Below, piece after piece: positions 1 to 5,937 of a stretch of DNA of 8,338 bases. Position numbers and translations under genes: made by a program. The notes under the pieces were generated by a model. The model saw nothing but the letters and a program-made list of their open reading frames with translations. It made no database searches and was not told the DNA's origin. Positions within the stretch are counted from its first letter, which is position 1. Each line of letters opens with the position of its first letter. The DNA is from Clostridiales bacterium (GTDB lineage Bacteria; Bacillota_A; Clostridia; Oscillospirales; Oscillospiraceae): contig DXUR01000096.1 of NCBI GenBank assembly GCA_019417795.1, positions 1-8,338 on the forward strand, given 5' to 3'.

Positions 1-563
1 ATGTCCAGATGGTTGGTGGGCTCGTCCAGCAGGATGATGTCCGGCTTGCCGAACAACGCCTGAGCCAGCAGCACCTTCACCTTTTCCTTGGCGGTCAGGC
101 TGGACATTTCGCTGTACAGAATATCGTTGGAGAGGCCAAGGCCCTGAATGAGCCGGGACACGTCGGATTCGGCCTCCCAGCCGCCCATTTCGGCAAATTC
201 GGCCTCCAGCTCGCTGGCCTTCACGCCGTCCTCGTCGGTGAAGTCCTCTTTTTCATAGAGGGCGTCCTTCTCCTTCATCACATCGTAAAGCCGCTGGTTG
301 CCCATCATCACCGTATCCAGCACGGTGTAGGCGTCATACTGGAAGTGATCCTGCTTCAGAATGGACATCCGCTCTTCCTTGGGGATGATGACCTCGCCGG
401 TAGTGGGCTCCAGATCCCCGGAGAGGATGCGGAGGAAGGTGGACTTGCCGGCGCCGTTGGCGCCGATGATGCCGTAGCAGTTGCCGGGAACGAACTTCAG
501 TTCTACGTCCTTGAACAGGGTCTGGCCACTGAAGTTCATGCTTACATTGTTGACTGTGATCAT
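1..563 (-). CDS. ABC-F family ATPase, N-terminal part (YkpA/YbiT-like), cut by window edge
   Basis: Soluble ABC-F proteins have two ATPase domains and no membrane part, and act on the ribosome in translation or antibiotic protection. The visible 187 codons cover most of the first ATPase domain. They show Walker A GANGAGKS at residues 34-41, a Q-loop glutamine at 71, and Walker B IILLDEP at 176-182 followed by TNHLD. The stretch between Q-loop and signature, and the LLAQALFGKPD segment, resemble YkpA of Bacillus and YbiT of E. coli rather than the known resistance factors (from memory, no search run). The signature position reads SLTAKEK (155-161) instead of LSGGQ; a degenerate signature is, as I recall, usual in this subfamily. 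The ATG at 561-563 was chosen because AAAGGA lies just upstream and the domain begins there with ITVNNVSMNF. The linker and second ATPase domain lie beyond position 1. Two promoters and a terminator-like hairpin precede the gene in a leader of about 160 bases. Confidence 0.92.
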   Translation of the reverse strand, partial: MITVNNVSMNFSGQTLFKDVELKFVPGNCYGIIGANGAGKSTFLRILSGDLEPTTGEVIIPKEERMSILKQDHFQYDAYTVLDTVMMGNQRLYDVMKEKDALYEKEDFTDEDGVKASELEAEFAEMGGWEAESDVSRLIQGLGLSNDILYSEMSSLTAKEKVKVLLAQALFGKPDIILLDEPTNHLD

Positions 564-621
564 GTCGGTATCCTTTCATCACGGAGTCTGCGATTTTCCC
601 GCAGGCTCCTTTTATTATCCG

Positions 622-705
622 TCATAGCCGGGCAGCGGTCCAAACGGCAGACAGTTCCCCGCCGCCGCATAAAAAAGCGACGGCCAAACGGTCGTCACAG
701 AACAT
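622..705 (-). CDS. Possible 27-residue leader peptide in the ABC-F leader
   Basis: A short open frame starts at the ATG at 703-705 and ends at TGA at 622-624, wholly inside the leader between the proximal ABC-F promoter and the ABC-F start. It runs straight through the terminator-like hairpin at 671-698, so a ribosome translating it would cover that hairpin. The ribosome binding site is poor: only GGGC lies at a plausible distance. No family is recognised. It may be chance; the argument for it is position only. Confidence 0.2.
   Translation of the reverse strand: MFCDDRLAVAFLCGGGELSAVWTAARL
671..698 (-). terminator. Terminator-like hairpin (possible attenuator) in the ABC-F leader
   Basis: Read on the minus strand, GTGACGACC, loop GTTT, then GGCCGTCGC form a nine-position stem with one A-C mismatch and one G-U pair, followed directly by six T residues (676-671). 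It lies downstream of both minus-strand promoters and upstream of the ABC-F start, with no other minus-strand gene before it, so if active it would act as an attenuator rather than as the end of another gene. The mismatch makes it weaker than the two other terminators in the window. Confidence 0.4.
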
Positions 706-727
706 TGTGCTGCCCAAAACTGGTACT

Positions 728-756
728 ATTATGTTGCTTTTTCTCTCTTTTGTCAA
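728..756 (-). promoter_or_regulatory. Proximal promoter for the ABC-F gene
   Basis: On the minus strand, a perfect -35 box TTGACA (751-756) is followed after exactly 17 bases by CATAAT (728-733), five of six matches to the consensus -10. Transcription would start near 721, leaving a leader of about 158 bases before the ABC-F start codon. Confidence 0.7.
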
Positions 757-779
757 GTATTCTTCTGCATTTGTACAGA

Positions 780-808
780 AACATACTAACATTTCTTGAG
801 ACTGTCAA
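780..808 (-). promoter_or_regulatory. Distal tandem promoter for the ABC-F gene
   Basis: A second minus-strand TTGACA (803-808) with a 17-base spacer and TATGTT (780-785) lies 52 bases upstream of the first promoter. The -10 has four of six consensus bases, so it is probably weaker. Just downstream is an inverted repeat, TTCTG at 763-767 and CAGAA at 776-780, which touches this -10 box and could be a protein site; that is inference. Confidence 0.5.
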
Positions 809-889
809 TAAAGTGATAAATTCTCCGCGACGGTAAGGAAGGGTGTGCGCGGGAAACCCAAGAAGGGTGTCCTGCGCCATTGAAATCCT

Positions 890-924
890 AAGTTTTCAGA
901 ACTTTTATAAAGTTCCAAAAACTT
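890..924. repeat. 35-base nested palindrome, AT-rich
   Basis: The left arm AAGTTTTCAGAACTTT (890-905) and the right arm (909-924) are reverse complements at 14 of 16 positions, around a TAT centre (906-908). The only mismatches are the CA pair at 897-898 facing CA at 916-917. The inner part, GAACTTT-TAT-AAAGTTC (899-915), is perfect. It could be a double operator for a dimeric regulator or an RNA hairpin. It has no T tract placed as in a terminator, and no neighbour explains it. Confidence 0.75.
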
Positions 925-926
925 GT

Positions 927-960
927 TCAGCGGGACGAAAAGGCTTTTTCGACACGCTGA
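927..960. repeat. Inverted repeat, second hairpin of the spacer cluster
   Basis: TCAGCG (927-932) pairs with CGCTGA (955-960), and inside it CGAAAA (936-941) pairs with TTTTCG (946-951) around the loop GGCT. Between these stems one G-C pair sits between two mismatches. It starts two bases after the 35-base palindrome. Function is unknown; as RNA it would form a moderately stable imperfect hairpin. Confidence 0.55.
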
Positions 961-973
961 TTTCCTTTTTCAT

Positions 974-994
974 GCCGCTCTCCCGGCGTTTTTT
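974..994 (+). terminator. Weak terminator-like element upstream of the repressor promoter
   Basis: GCCG (974-977) and CGGC (984-987) form a four-pair stem with a six-base loop, followed by G and six T residues (989-994). The stem is short, so termination would be inefficient on its own. No plus-strand gene ends here; it would only make sense as the end of a short RNA from the 800-970 region, for which I see no good promoter, or as insulation for the promoter at 1009. Confidence 0.25.
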
Positions 995-1008
995 CCTTAA
1001 AAGCCCCC

Positions 1009-1037
1009 TTGACAATTTGGTTTACACATTGTAGACT
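1009..1037 (+). promoter_or_regulatory. Promoter of the repressor-protease operon
   Basis: A perfect TTGACA (1009-1014), a 17-base spacer and TAGACT (1032-1037) give a sigma-A type promoter. The expected start is near 1044, about 37 bases before the repressor ATG. Both boxes and the start region are embedded in the inverted operator pair, as expected for autorepression. Confidence 0.75.
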
Positions 1038-1064
1038 GCAAGTAGAAGGTCTACATGTAGTAAA
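1021..1064 (+). promoter_or_regulatory. Twin operators for the BlaI-type repressor
   Basis: Two 16-base sites face each other: TTTACACATTGTAGAC (1021-1036) and GTCTACATGTAGTAAA (1049-1064). The second read in reverse matches the first at 12 of 16 positions. Each contains the TACA...TGTA core known from BlaI/MecI operators; the second includes the perfect palindrome CTACATGTAG (1051-1060). The first overlaps the spacer and -10 box, the second lies just after the expected start, so bound repressor would block polymerase. That the downstream repressor binds here is inferred from family and position. Confidence 0.7.
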
Positions 1065-1080
1065 CCTTGGAGGTGAACCT

Positions 1081-1440
1081 ATGAGCGATTTGAAAATGGG
1101 GCCGGTGGAGACCCGGTTCGCGGAGATTATCTGGGACAGGGAACCGGTGGGCTCCACGGAGTTGGTCCGGCTGGCGGAGGAGGCCCTTGGTTGGAAAAAG
1201 TCCACCACCTACACCGTTCTGAAACGGCTGTGTGACCGGGGCATCTTCCAAAACGAGGGCGGCACCGTCACCAGCCGGCTGTCCCGGGCGGACTATGACA
1301 CCGCCCAGAGCCAGCAATTCGTGGAGGAAAGCTTTTCCGGGTCCCTGCCCGCGTTTATCACGGCGTTTACCCGGCGAAAAAAGTTGACAGAGGACGAAAT
1401 TGCGGAGCTGCAAAAGCTGATCGATCAGAACAGGAGGTAG
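1081..1440 (+). CDS. BlaI/MecI-type transcriptional repressor
   Basis: A dimeric winged-helix DNA-binding protein of 119 residues, close to the usual 120-128 of the family. Residues 7-75 form the winged helix, with the recognition helix around KSTTYTVLKRL (40-50) and a wing at GGTVTSRLSR (60-69). The C-terminal helices (76-119) give the dimer interface. Aligning by eye to Staphylococcus aureus BlaI, the N101-F102 cleavage bond corresponds to A95-F96 here. The ATG at 1081 follows GGAGGTGA (1069-1076); longer open-frame versions would start inside the promoter. The stop lies three bases before the protease gene, whose ribosome binding site is within this gene's last codons. It is probably autoregulated through the operators at 1021-1064. 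Other targets are unknown; the divergent ABC-F promoter region has no clear copy of the operator. Confidence 0.93.
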   Translation: MSDLKMGPVETRFAEIIWDREPVGSTELVRLAEEALGWKKSTTYTVLKRLCDRGIFQNEGGTVTSRLSRADYDTAQSQQFVEESFSGSLPAFITAFTRRKKLTEDEIAELQKLIDQNRR

Positions 1441-1443
1441 CGT

Positions 1444-4317
1444 ATGGGCGAGTTTGTAATGCACCGGCTGTTTCCCATCGTCTGTAATATGAGCCTCACC
1501 GCCAGCGTGGTGATTCTGGCGGTACTGGCAGTCCGCCTGCTGCTGCGGCGGGCCCCCAAGGTCTTTTCCTATGCCCTGTGGGCGGTGGTGCTGTTCCGGC
1601 TGCTGTGTCCGGTGTCCGTCACCTCCGCCGTATCCCTGCTGGGGGCGCTGGGCGCTCCGGCCCAGGAGCGAAGTGCCGTTACCAGCGTGGTGGAGTATGT
1701 CCCGGCGGATATCGTCCGCAATATGGCCCCCGCGGTGACGCCTTTACCTCAGGAGCCGTTCCCGGCGGAACCCGGTAAGAACATCGTCAGCACCGCCCCC
1801 AGCGTGACCCAGCCTGATGCTGCCCCGGTCTCACCCCTTAGCGGCCCAGTGGCGGTCCTGACCCTGACGTGGCTGACCGGCATGGCCCTGCTGCTCCTTT
1901 ACAGCGTGGTCTCGCTGCTGCGGCTCCGCCGCCGCCTGGTGGGAGCCGTGCGGTTGGAGGACAACATCTATCTGGCGGACTACATCCCCTCCCCCTTTGT
2001 CATGGGCCTGTTCCGGCCCAAGATCTACCTGCCCTCCACCCTGACGGAAACGGAGCGGGGCTACATCCTGCGGCATGAGCAGTATCACCTCCGCCGCCGG
2101 GATCATGTGGTGAAGCTCCTGTCATTTCTGGCCCTGTGCGTCCACTGGTTCAACCCGCTGGTGTGGGCGGCGTTCATTTTGGCGGGGAAGGACATGGAAA
2201 TGAGCTGCGACGAGGCAGTGGTAAGGGAACTGGGCGAGGACATCCGGGCGGACTACTCCGCCTCCCTGCTGAGCCTTGCCACCGGCCGCCGCATCGTGGC
2301 GGGGATGCCCCTTGCCTTCGGCGAGGGCGACACCGGCGGACGCATCCGGAACCTGCTGAACTGGAAACGGCCCCAGCCGTGGATCATCGCCGTGTGCGCC
2401 GTGGTCTGCGTGGGACTGATCGCCCTCTGCGCCGCCAATCCAAAGGGGAGCGGCATCCCAACGGAAGATCCCCCGGCGGACCGGACGGAAACCGGCCAGT
2501 GGCCCAGCGTGGAAGCCTACGTCCAGCAGGTAATGCTGTCCCAGACGGAAGCGCGATATTACGCAGAAAACGCCGACGGCACTGTCAGCGGCCAGCCCCA
2601 TACCGCCGCAGTGACGGATCGAAAGCTGGAATATCTGACGAAGGGCGGCGAGGTGGCCGGACTGGACCCCAACGGCGTGTTGGAGGAATGGGAGTATTAC
2701 TATCTGGTAAAGCTGGATGTGGACACGGCTTCGGTGGCGCTGGTAGGCGGACAGTATTATGACAACGAGGAATACTTCTCGTTAGATGATCGTCATGTAA
2801 TAGTGGCCCTGCGGCACGATGACGGCAGCTACGACATCCTCTGCGATGACCCCATCAATGACGGCGGCGAGTTCTTCGGCTATCACAACACCATAGAGGA
2901 GGCCATTTATGACTGGTATGTGACGGATCAAAATTTGGATCTGCCGCTGTATGTGGAGGACTGGATCGACCAGATCAACTACAACACGGAAGATGGCAAG
3001 CCCGGTAATTATCCCGTCCACCGCTACGATGTGGACGGCGGCTACCTCTATATTCCCGGCAGCGCATGGATCATGGCGGACGTGACGGCCCATCGCAGTC
3101 ACGGTCACTGGGAATGGTATTCCGGCTATGATACCGGCTCCATCCTTACGGTAGACCGGTTCACCCAGACCTTGGAGGACGAATATATTACTTCCCGGAA
3201 GCAGGGCTTCGAGCCGCTGGACGATACCAAGCAGATCTGGAAACGGCGGCAGGCCGGCATAAACGAGCGGTACTATTTTTCCCCCACCGCCGATGGGAAC
3301 GGCTGCTGGCGGGTCTGGACTTTGTGGACGGATCTGGGCATCAGCGACTATCCCTACATCTTCATCGAGCCTCAGGTGATGTACCTCATGGCGGAGAGCT
3401 TCACGCCGACGGAGAGCCTTCCCGCCGCCGGCGCGTCCACCCGGACTACGATGACCTCCACCTACCGGGCGGAGGTGGACGGGCGTGCCGCGGATCTTAC
3501 GGTCTCCTACACGGTGGAGCAGAAAAACGGCGAGCCGCAGCTCTGTTCTCTGGACAGCGCCCGGGCCAGAAACGTTCACGGCTGGGAGCAGGTACATCTG
3601 GCAGCCACGGTGGAGCAGCATCAGTCGCTGTTCGGTTCGGGCCTATATCAGTACCTCGTTCCAGTATTCTACGAGGCCGACCGGGGCAATGGCTGGGAAA
3701 CCTTTCAGGCCGTGGTGGAGATCTCGCTGACAGGGCAGTACAGTCCCCGGCACACCCTGACGCAAGAGGAGCTGGCCGCCTACAACGCCGTTATGGACCC
3801 TGCGGTCCGGGATGAGAGCGGTGACATTGTGGACTTTCACATCCAGCCCTTCAGTTACTTCTTTTCCTCCTATTATAAAAATGTCAGGAACCTGAATTTT
3901 GAGGAATTTATCCGCTATTTCCCGGACAGCGGCCAGGCGACCGAGGCGGAATTTGAGGCGTTGAAAAAGCTGGATGACTGGCCGTTCAAGCGGGTGGCGA
4001 GCATGGAGGATATGCCGGTACCCATTCACCGGCACACGGTTTCCAGCATCAACGAGGTGCTGACCCGCTGGGGCGGCATTACCACGAACGATCTGGACAC
4101 CGCCGGCGTCTGCTATCTGGAGGAATATGACGCTTACTATACATATACCTCAGATTTCAATATGTTCTATTTTATAGCGGAATCCGGCGAACAGGTCGGA
4201 AACTACGTTTATCTGCGTAAATCTGTTGAAAACGGAAATATTGCAGTCCTGACCCTGCGTCTGACGCCGGGAACGGACGAATGGCAGATCGTGTCTCACT
4301 GGCGTTCAGGCAGCTGA
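1444..4317 (+). CDS. M56 (BlaR1-type) membrane metalloprotease with an unrecognised 620-residue extracellular region
   Basis: Predicted signal-transducing membrane protease of 957 residues; BlaR1 has about 600. Hydrophobic segments lie near residues 10-32, 40-56, 136-159 and 313-331, giving the four-helix BlaR1 layout with the C-terminus outside. The zinc protease domain is on the cytosolic side between the third and fourth segments: HEQYH at 211-215 is the HExxH motif, and E252 in the EMSCDEAV block is the likely further zinc ligand. Residues 334-957 should be extracellular. I find no SxxK, SxN and KTG set of the penicillin-binding sensor there. Instead the region is rich in Tyr, Trp and Asp, with apparent sub-regions at about 350-500, 500-655, 656-780 and 795-957. 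The last sub-region has a distinctive aromatic stretch (FSYFFSSYY, 803-811). The ATG at 1444 is six bases after AGGAGG (1432-1437). Co-transcribed with the repressor, which it would be expected to cleave or have cleaved. The inducer is unknown. Confidence 0.88.
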   Translation: MGEFVMHRLFPIVCNMSLTASVVILAVLAVRLLLRRAPKVFSYALWAVVLFRLLCPVSVTSAVSLLGALGAPAQERSAVTSVVEYVPADIVRNMAPAVTPLPQEPFPAEPGKNIVSTAPSVTQPDAAPVSPLSGPVAVLTLTWLTGMALLLLYSVVSLLRLRRRLVGAVRLEDNIYLADYIPSPFVMGLFRPKIYLPSTLTETERGYILRHEQYHLRRRDHVVKLLSFLALCVHWFNPLVWAAFILAGKDMEMSCDEAVVRELGEDIRADYSASLLSLATGRRIVAGMPLAFGEGDTGGRIRNLLNWKRPQPWIIAVCAVVCVGLIALCAANPKGSGIPTEDPPADRTETGQWPSVEAYVQQVMLSQTEARYYAENADGTVSGQPHTAAVTDRKLEYLTKGGEVAGLDPNGVLEEWEYYYLVKLDVDTASVALVGGQYYDNEEYFSLDDRHVIVALRHDDGSYDILCDDPINDGGEFFGYHNTIEEAIYDWYVTDQNLDLPLYVEDWIDQINYNTEDGKPGNYPVHRYDVDGGYLYIPGSAWIMADVTAHRSHGHWEWYSGYDTGSILTVDRFTQTLEDEYITSRKQGFEPLDDTKQIWKRRQAGINERYYFSPTADGNGCWRVWTLWTDLGISDYPYIFIEPQVMYLMAESFTPTESLPAAGASTRTTMTSTYRAEVDGRAADLTVSYTVEQKNGEPQLCSLDSARARNVHGWEQVHLAATVEQHQSLFGSGLYQYLVPVFYEADRGNGWETFQAVVEISLTGQYSPRHTLTQEELAAYNAVMDPAVRDESGDIVDFHIQPFSYFFSSYYKNVRNLNFEEFIRYFPDSGQATEAEFEALKKLDDWPFKRVASMEDMPVPIHRHTVSSINEVLTRWGGITTNDLDTAGVCYLEEYDAYYTYTSDFNMFYFIAESGEQVGNYVYLRKSVENGNIAVLTLRLTPGTDEWQIVSHWRSGS

Positions 4318-4325
4318 ACCGCATA

Positions 4326-4361
4326 AAAAGTCAGGCGTTGGAAAACCAACGTCTGACTTTT
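4326..4361. terminator. Strong bidirectional terminator between convergent genes
   Basis: AAAAGTCAGGCGTTGG (4326-4341), loop AAAA (4342-4345) and a matching right arm (4346-4361) form a 16-pair stem with one G-T pair. The arms end in A and T tracts, so each strand gives a hairpin with a U tail. It lies 8 bases after the protease stop and 29 bases beyond the stop of the convergent HAD gene, and should serve both. Confidence 0.93.
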
Positions 4362-4390
4362 ACTATGTTTGCTATGTTCCTTTTTATTCG

Positions 4391-5038
4391 TCAGTCCTTT
4401 CGGTACTCCGGCTTCCAGAGCAGTTCCTCAAAGCTCTTGATATACACGTCGCAGAAGGAGCGCATTTCCTTCTCGTCCCCGGCGAAAAAGCTGTCATAGA
4501 CCCCTACCACCCGCATTTTGGCGCTGCGGGCGCCCTTGCAGGCGGCAAGGCTGTCGTCAAACAGGGTACAGGTTTCCGGCTCCACGCCGTACCGCTCCGC
4601 CACCCCTAACCACAGGCGCTTGTCCTTTTTCTCAATACCCAACTCCTGAGCAAAGGTAACGGATTCGAAGTACTTCATCAGATCCAGCTTTTCCATCGCG
4701 GTGCGGCAGTGCACCGGCACGCTGGAGGTCACCAACGCCATCCGCCGGTTCTCCGCCTTGCACTGCTTTAAAAACGCCCGGACGCCGGGCTTCACCGTCA
4801 CATGGGCGTAGGCGTCCTTGGCCAGCTCCATCCACTCCGCCATGATGTCTTCCTCGCTGTCGGGCAGATTGCAGAACTCCTTGGTGAACTTAGCCGCCAA
4901 GGGGAAAATGGTGTGGGCCACCCCCTCGTAATAGGCTTTTGTGTAGGGCAGACCCCTCCGGGCCAGAAATTCCCTGTCCACGTCCTTCCAGACATCGTTG
5001 GAATCAATGAGGGTGCCGTCCATATCAAATAAATACAT
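4391..5038 (-). CDS. HAD-superfamily phosphatase (subfamily IA type)
   Basis: A soluble phosphatase-like protein of 215 residues. All four HAD motifs are visible: DMDGT (5-9) with D5 as nucleophile and D7 as acid/base, TSS (104-106) as motif II, a lysine in EKKDK (136-140) as motif III, and FDDS (160-163) as motif IV. A helical cap fits between residues 15 and 80. The overall form matches phosphoglycolate phosphatase or beta-phosphoglucomutase relatives, but the substrate cannot be read from the sequence. The ATG at 5036-5038 follows AGGAGA and places DMDGT at the usual distance from the N-terminus; an upstream in-frame start would lie inside the glycosylase gene. Only one base separates it from the glycosylase stop, so the two are co-transcribed and probably translationally coupled. 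It could act on damaged or excess small phosphates, but that is inference. Confidence 0.9.
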   Translation of the reverse strand: MYLFDMDGTLIDSNDVWKDVDREFLARRGLPYTKAYYEGVAHTIFPLAAKFTKEFCNLPDSEEDIMAEWMELAKDAYAHVTVKPGVRAFLKQCKAENRRMALVTSSVPVHCRTAMEKLDLMKYFESVTFAQELGIEKKDKRLWLGVAERYGVEPETCTLFDDSLAACKGARSAKMRVVGVYDSFFAGDEKEMRSFCDVYIKSFEELLWKPEYRKD

Positions 5039-5039
5039 A

Positions 5040-5657
5040 TCAGTTCTCCTTTTCCAGCCAGAATCGCCACGGGAAGTCCTTGGCCTCCTCCGCATAGTCC
5101 ACGCCGATCCGTGGGCCGGCGCAGATGTGCTCTGGTCCGGTCACCGGGTCCGTCAGCCCCACATCCGCCATGGAATCGCAGAGAAACAGAACATCCCCCT
5201 CCAGATCCAGCTTATTCTGGGCCGTGGTGAGGTCCAGCGCCTTACAGACCTTGCCGGGGCCGTTGAGAAAGTTTTTCCGCCGGTAGGCGTTCATGGGCGC
5301 ATCCCCGAACCGCAGGTGCTTCATGGTCTCTGCCCCCGCCGCCGGTTCCAGTCCCCGCAGCAGCACGGCGGAAGGTTCTCCCTCCGGCTCCGTGACGAAG
5401 TTCAGACAGTGGTACATCCCGTAGATGAAATAGATGTAGGCGTGGCCGGGGGCCATGAACAGCGTTTCCGTCCGGGGCGTACGGCGGTAGTTATAGGCGT
5501 GGCAGGCCTTGTCGCACCGGCCCACGTAGGCCTCCGTTTCCGTAATGCGGCCCGCCAGCAGCTCGCCGTTCCGGTTCCGCACCAGATACTTTCCCAACAG
5601 TGCCTGCGCGATGGCAACGGTGTCGCCGTTGAAGAAATCATGGGTCAGCTTCGCCAT
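5040..5657 (-). CDS. 3-methyladenine DNA glycosylase (AAG/MPG family)
   Basis: A base-excision repair enzyme that removes alkylated or deaminated purines from DNA, leaving an abasic site. The 205-residue protein matches the family's usual 190-210 in bacteria. By counting against human AAG, the catalytic glutamate (E125) is E42 in ITETEAY, Y127 is Y44, H136 is H53, Y159 is Y76 and N169 is N86. The segments LFMAPGHAYIYFIYGMYHCLN (66-86) and GPGKVCKALDL are family hallmarks. The ATG at 5655-5657 follows AAAGGAGGC; a 60-residue upstream extension has no ribosome binding site and no family similarity. It is the first gene of a two-gene unit with the HAD phosphatase. It is divergent from the transporter gene; I could not place a confident promoter for it in the 276-base spacer. 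No LexA or Ada-type operator was recognised. Confidence 0.94.
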   Translation of the reverse strand: MAKLTHDFFNGDTVAIAQALLGKYLVRNRNGELLAGRITETEAYVGRCDKACHAYNYRRTPRTETLFMAPGHAYIYFIYGMYHCLNFVTEPEGEPSAVLLRGLEPAAGAETMKHLRFGDAPMNAYRRKNFLNGPGKVCKALDLTTAQNKLDLEGDVLFLCDSMADVGLTDPVTGPEHICAGPRIGVDYAEEAKDFPWRFWLEKEN

Positions 5658-5771
5658 AGGGCCTCCTTTATCAAATATGCAGAATTTCGCAGAAAAGCAG
5701 TAAAAATCCACAAAAACAGCCGCGTTTCCAGAACTTCCTTTGCGGCCTTCGGAGAAGTCGGCCAGCCCCTC

Positions 5772-5800
5772 TTGCGGCGGCGGCAGTTTTCCACTATAAT
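5772..5800 (+). promoter_or_regulatory. Promoter for the EamA transporter gene
   Basis: TTGCGG (5772-5777), a 17-base spacer and a perfect TATAAT (5795-5800) on the plus strand. The expected start is near 5807, giving a leader of about 127 bases before the transporter ATG. The -35 matches four of six consensus bases. Confidence 0.65.
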
Positions 5801-5847
5801 CGCTACATTCGCGGTCTCTGTGCCAACTTTCGCGCAAGGCTGATCTG

Positions 5848-5937
5848 ATGCGTCATTCTACGCTGCCTGCCGTCCAAAACCGGCGGGAGAAATTTTTATC
5901 ATCATACCACATCCGGTGGGGAGGAGCAAGTATATGA
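5848..5937 (+). CDS. Possible 29-residue upstream open frame overlapping the EamA start
   Basis: An ATG at 5848 opens a 29-codon frame whose TGA (5935-5937) overlaps the transporter ATG (5934-5936) as ATGA, the arrangement typical of translational coupling. Only a weak AAGG (5835-5838) precedes it, and the peptide resembles nothing I know. It also runs through a hairpin at 5866-5887 (CCTGCCG with CGGCGGG), which is followed five bases later by five T residues. Probably chance, listed because the overlap is exact. Confidence 0.15.
   Translation: MRHSTLPAVQNRREKFLSSYHIRWGGASI

Larger units (their letters stand above)
564..1080. other. Divergent intergenic region between ABC-F gene and repressor-protease operon
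   Basis: This 517-base spacer is AT-rich at 700-830 and 880-1065 compared with the flanking genes. It holds no convincing protein gene: the open frames crossing it lack ribosome binding sites and recognisable content. From left to right it contains the ABC-F leader with a terminator-like hairpin (671-698), two minus-strand promoters (728-808), a short direct repeat GAAGGGTGT (838-846 and 862-870), three palindromes (890-994), and the promoter and operators of the repressor operon (1009-1064). The stretch 809-889 otherwise holds nothing I can name. Confidence 0.8.

Noticed and set aside
763..780. Inverted repeat TTCTG-8 bases-CAGAA as a repressor operator for the ABC-F gene
   Set aside because: It lacks the TACA...TGTA core spacing of the operators at 1021-1064 and is too short to stand alone; kept only as a remark on the distal promoter.
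796..822. Plus-strand promoter for a small RNA (TTGAGA with TAAATT)
   Set aside because: The spacing is only 15 bases and the -10 match is poor.
9..836. Long plus-strand open frame of 275 codons over the ABC-F gene and spacer
   Set aside because: It is antisense to the ABC-F domain, whose Walker motifs are clear on the minus strand; its translation shows no family features and no ribosome binding site.
695..880. 61-codon minus-strand open frame upstream of the ABC-F gene
   Set aside because: It contains both ABC-F promoters and has no ribosome binding site; it looks like chance.
843..1034. 63-codon plus-strand open frame in the spacer
   Set aside because: It runs through the palindromes and the repressor promoter, has no ribosome binding site and no recognisable content.
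1444..4317. Annotation as a true BlaR1 beta-lactam sensor
   Set aside because: The protease half fits, but the extracellular half has no visible SxxK, SxN and KTG motifs and there is no beta-lactamase or PBP gene nearby.
5658..5837. Longer glycosylase start adding 60 residues
   Set aside because: The extension has no ribosome binding site and is unlike the family's N-terminus, whereas the ATG at 5655-5657 follows a strong AAAGGAGG.
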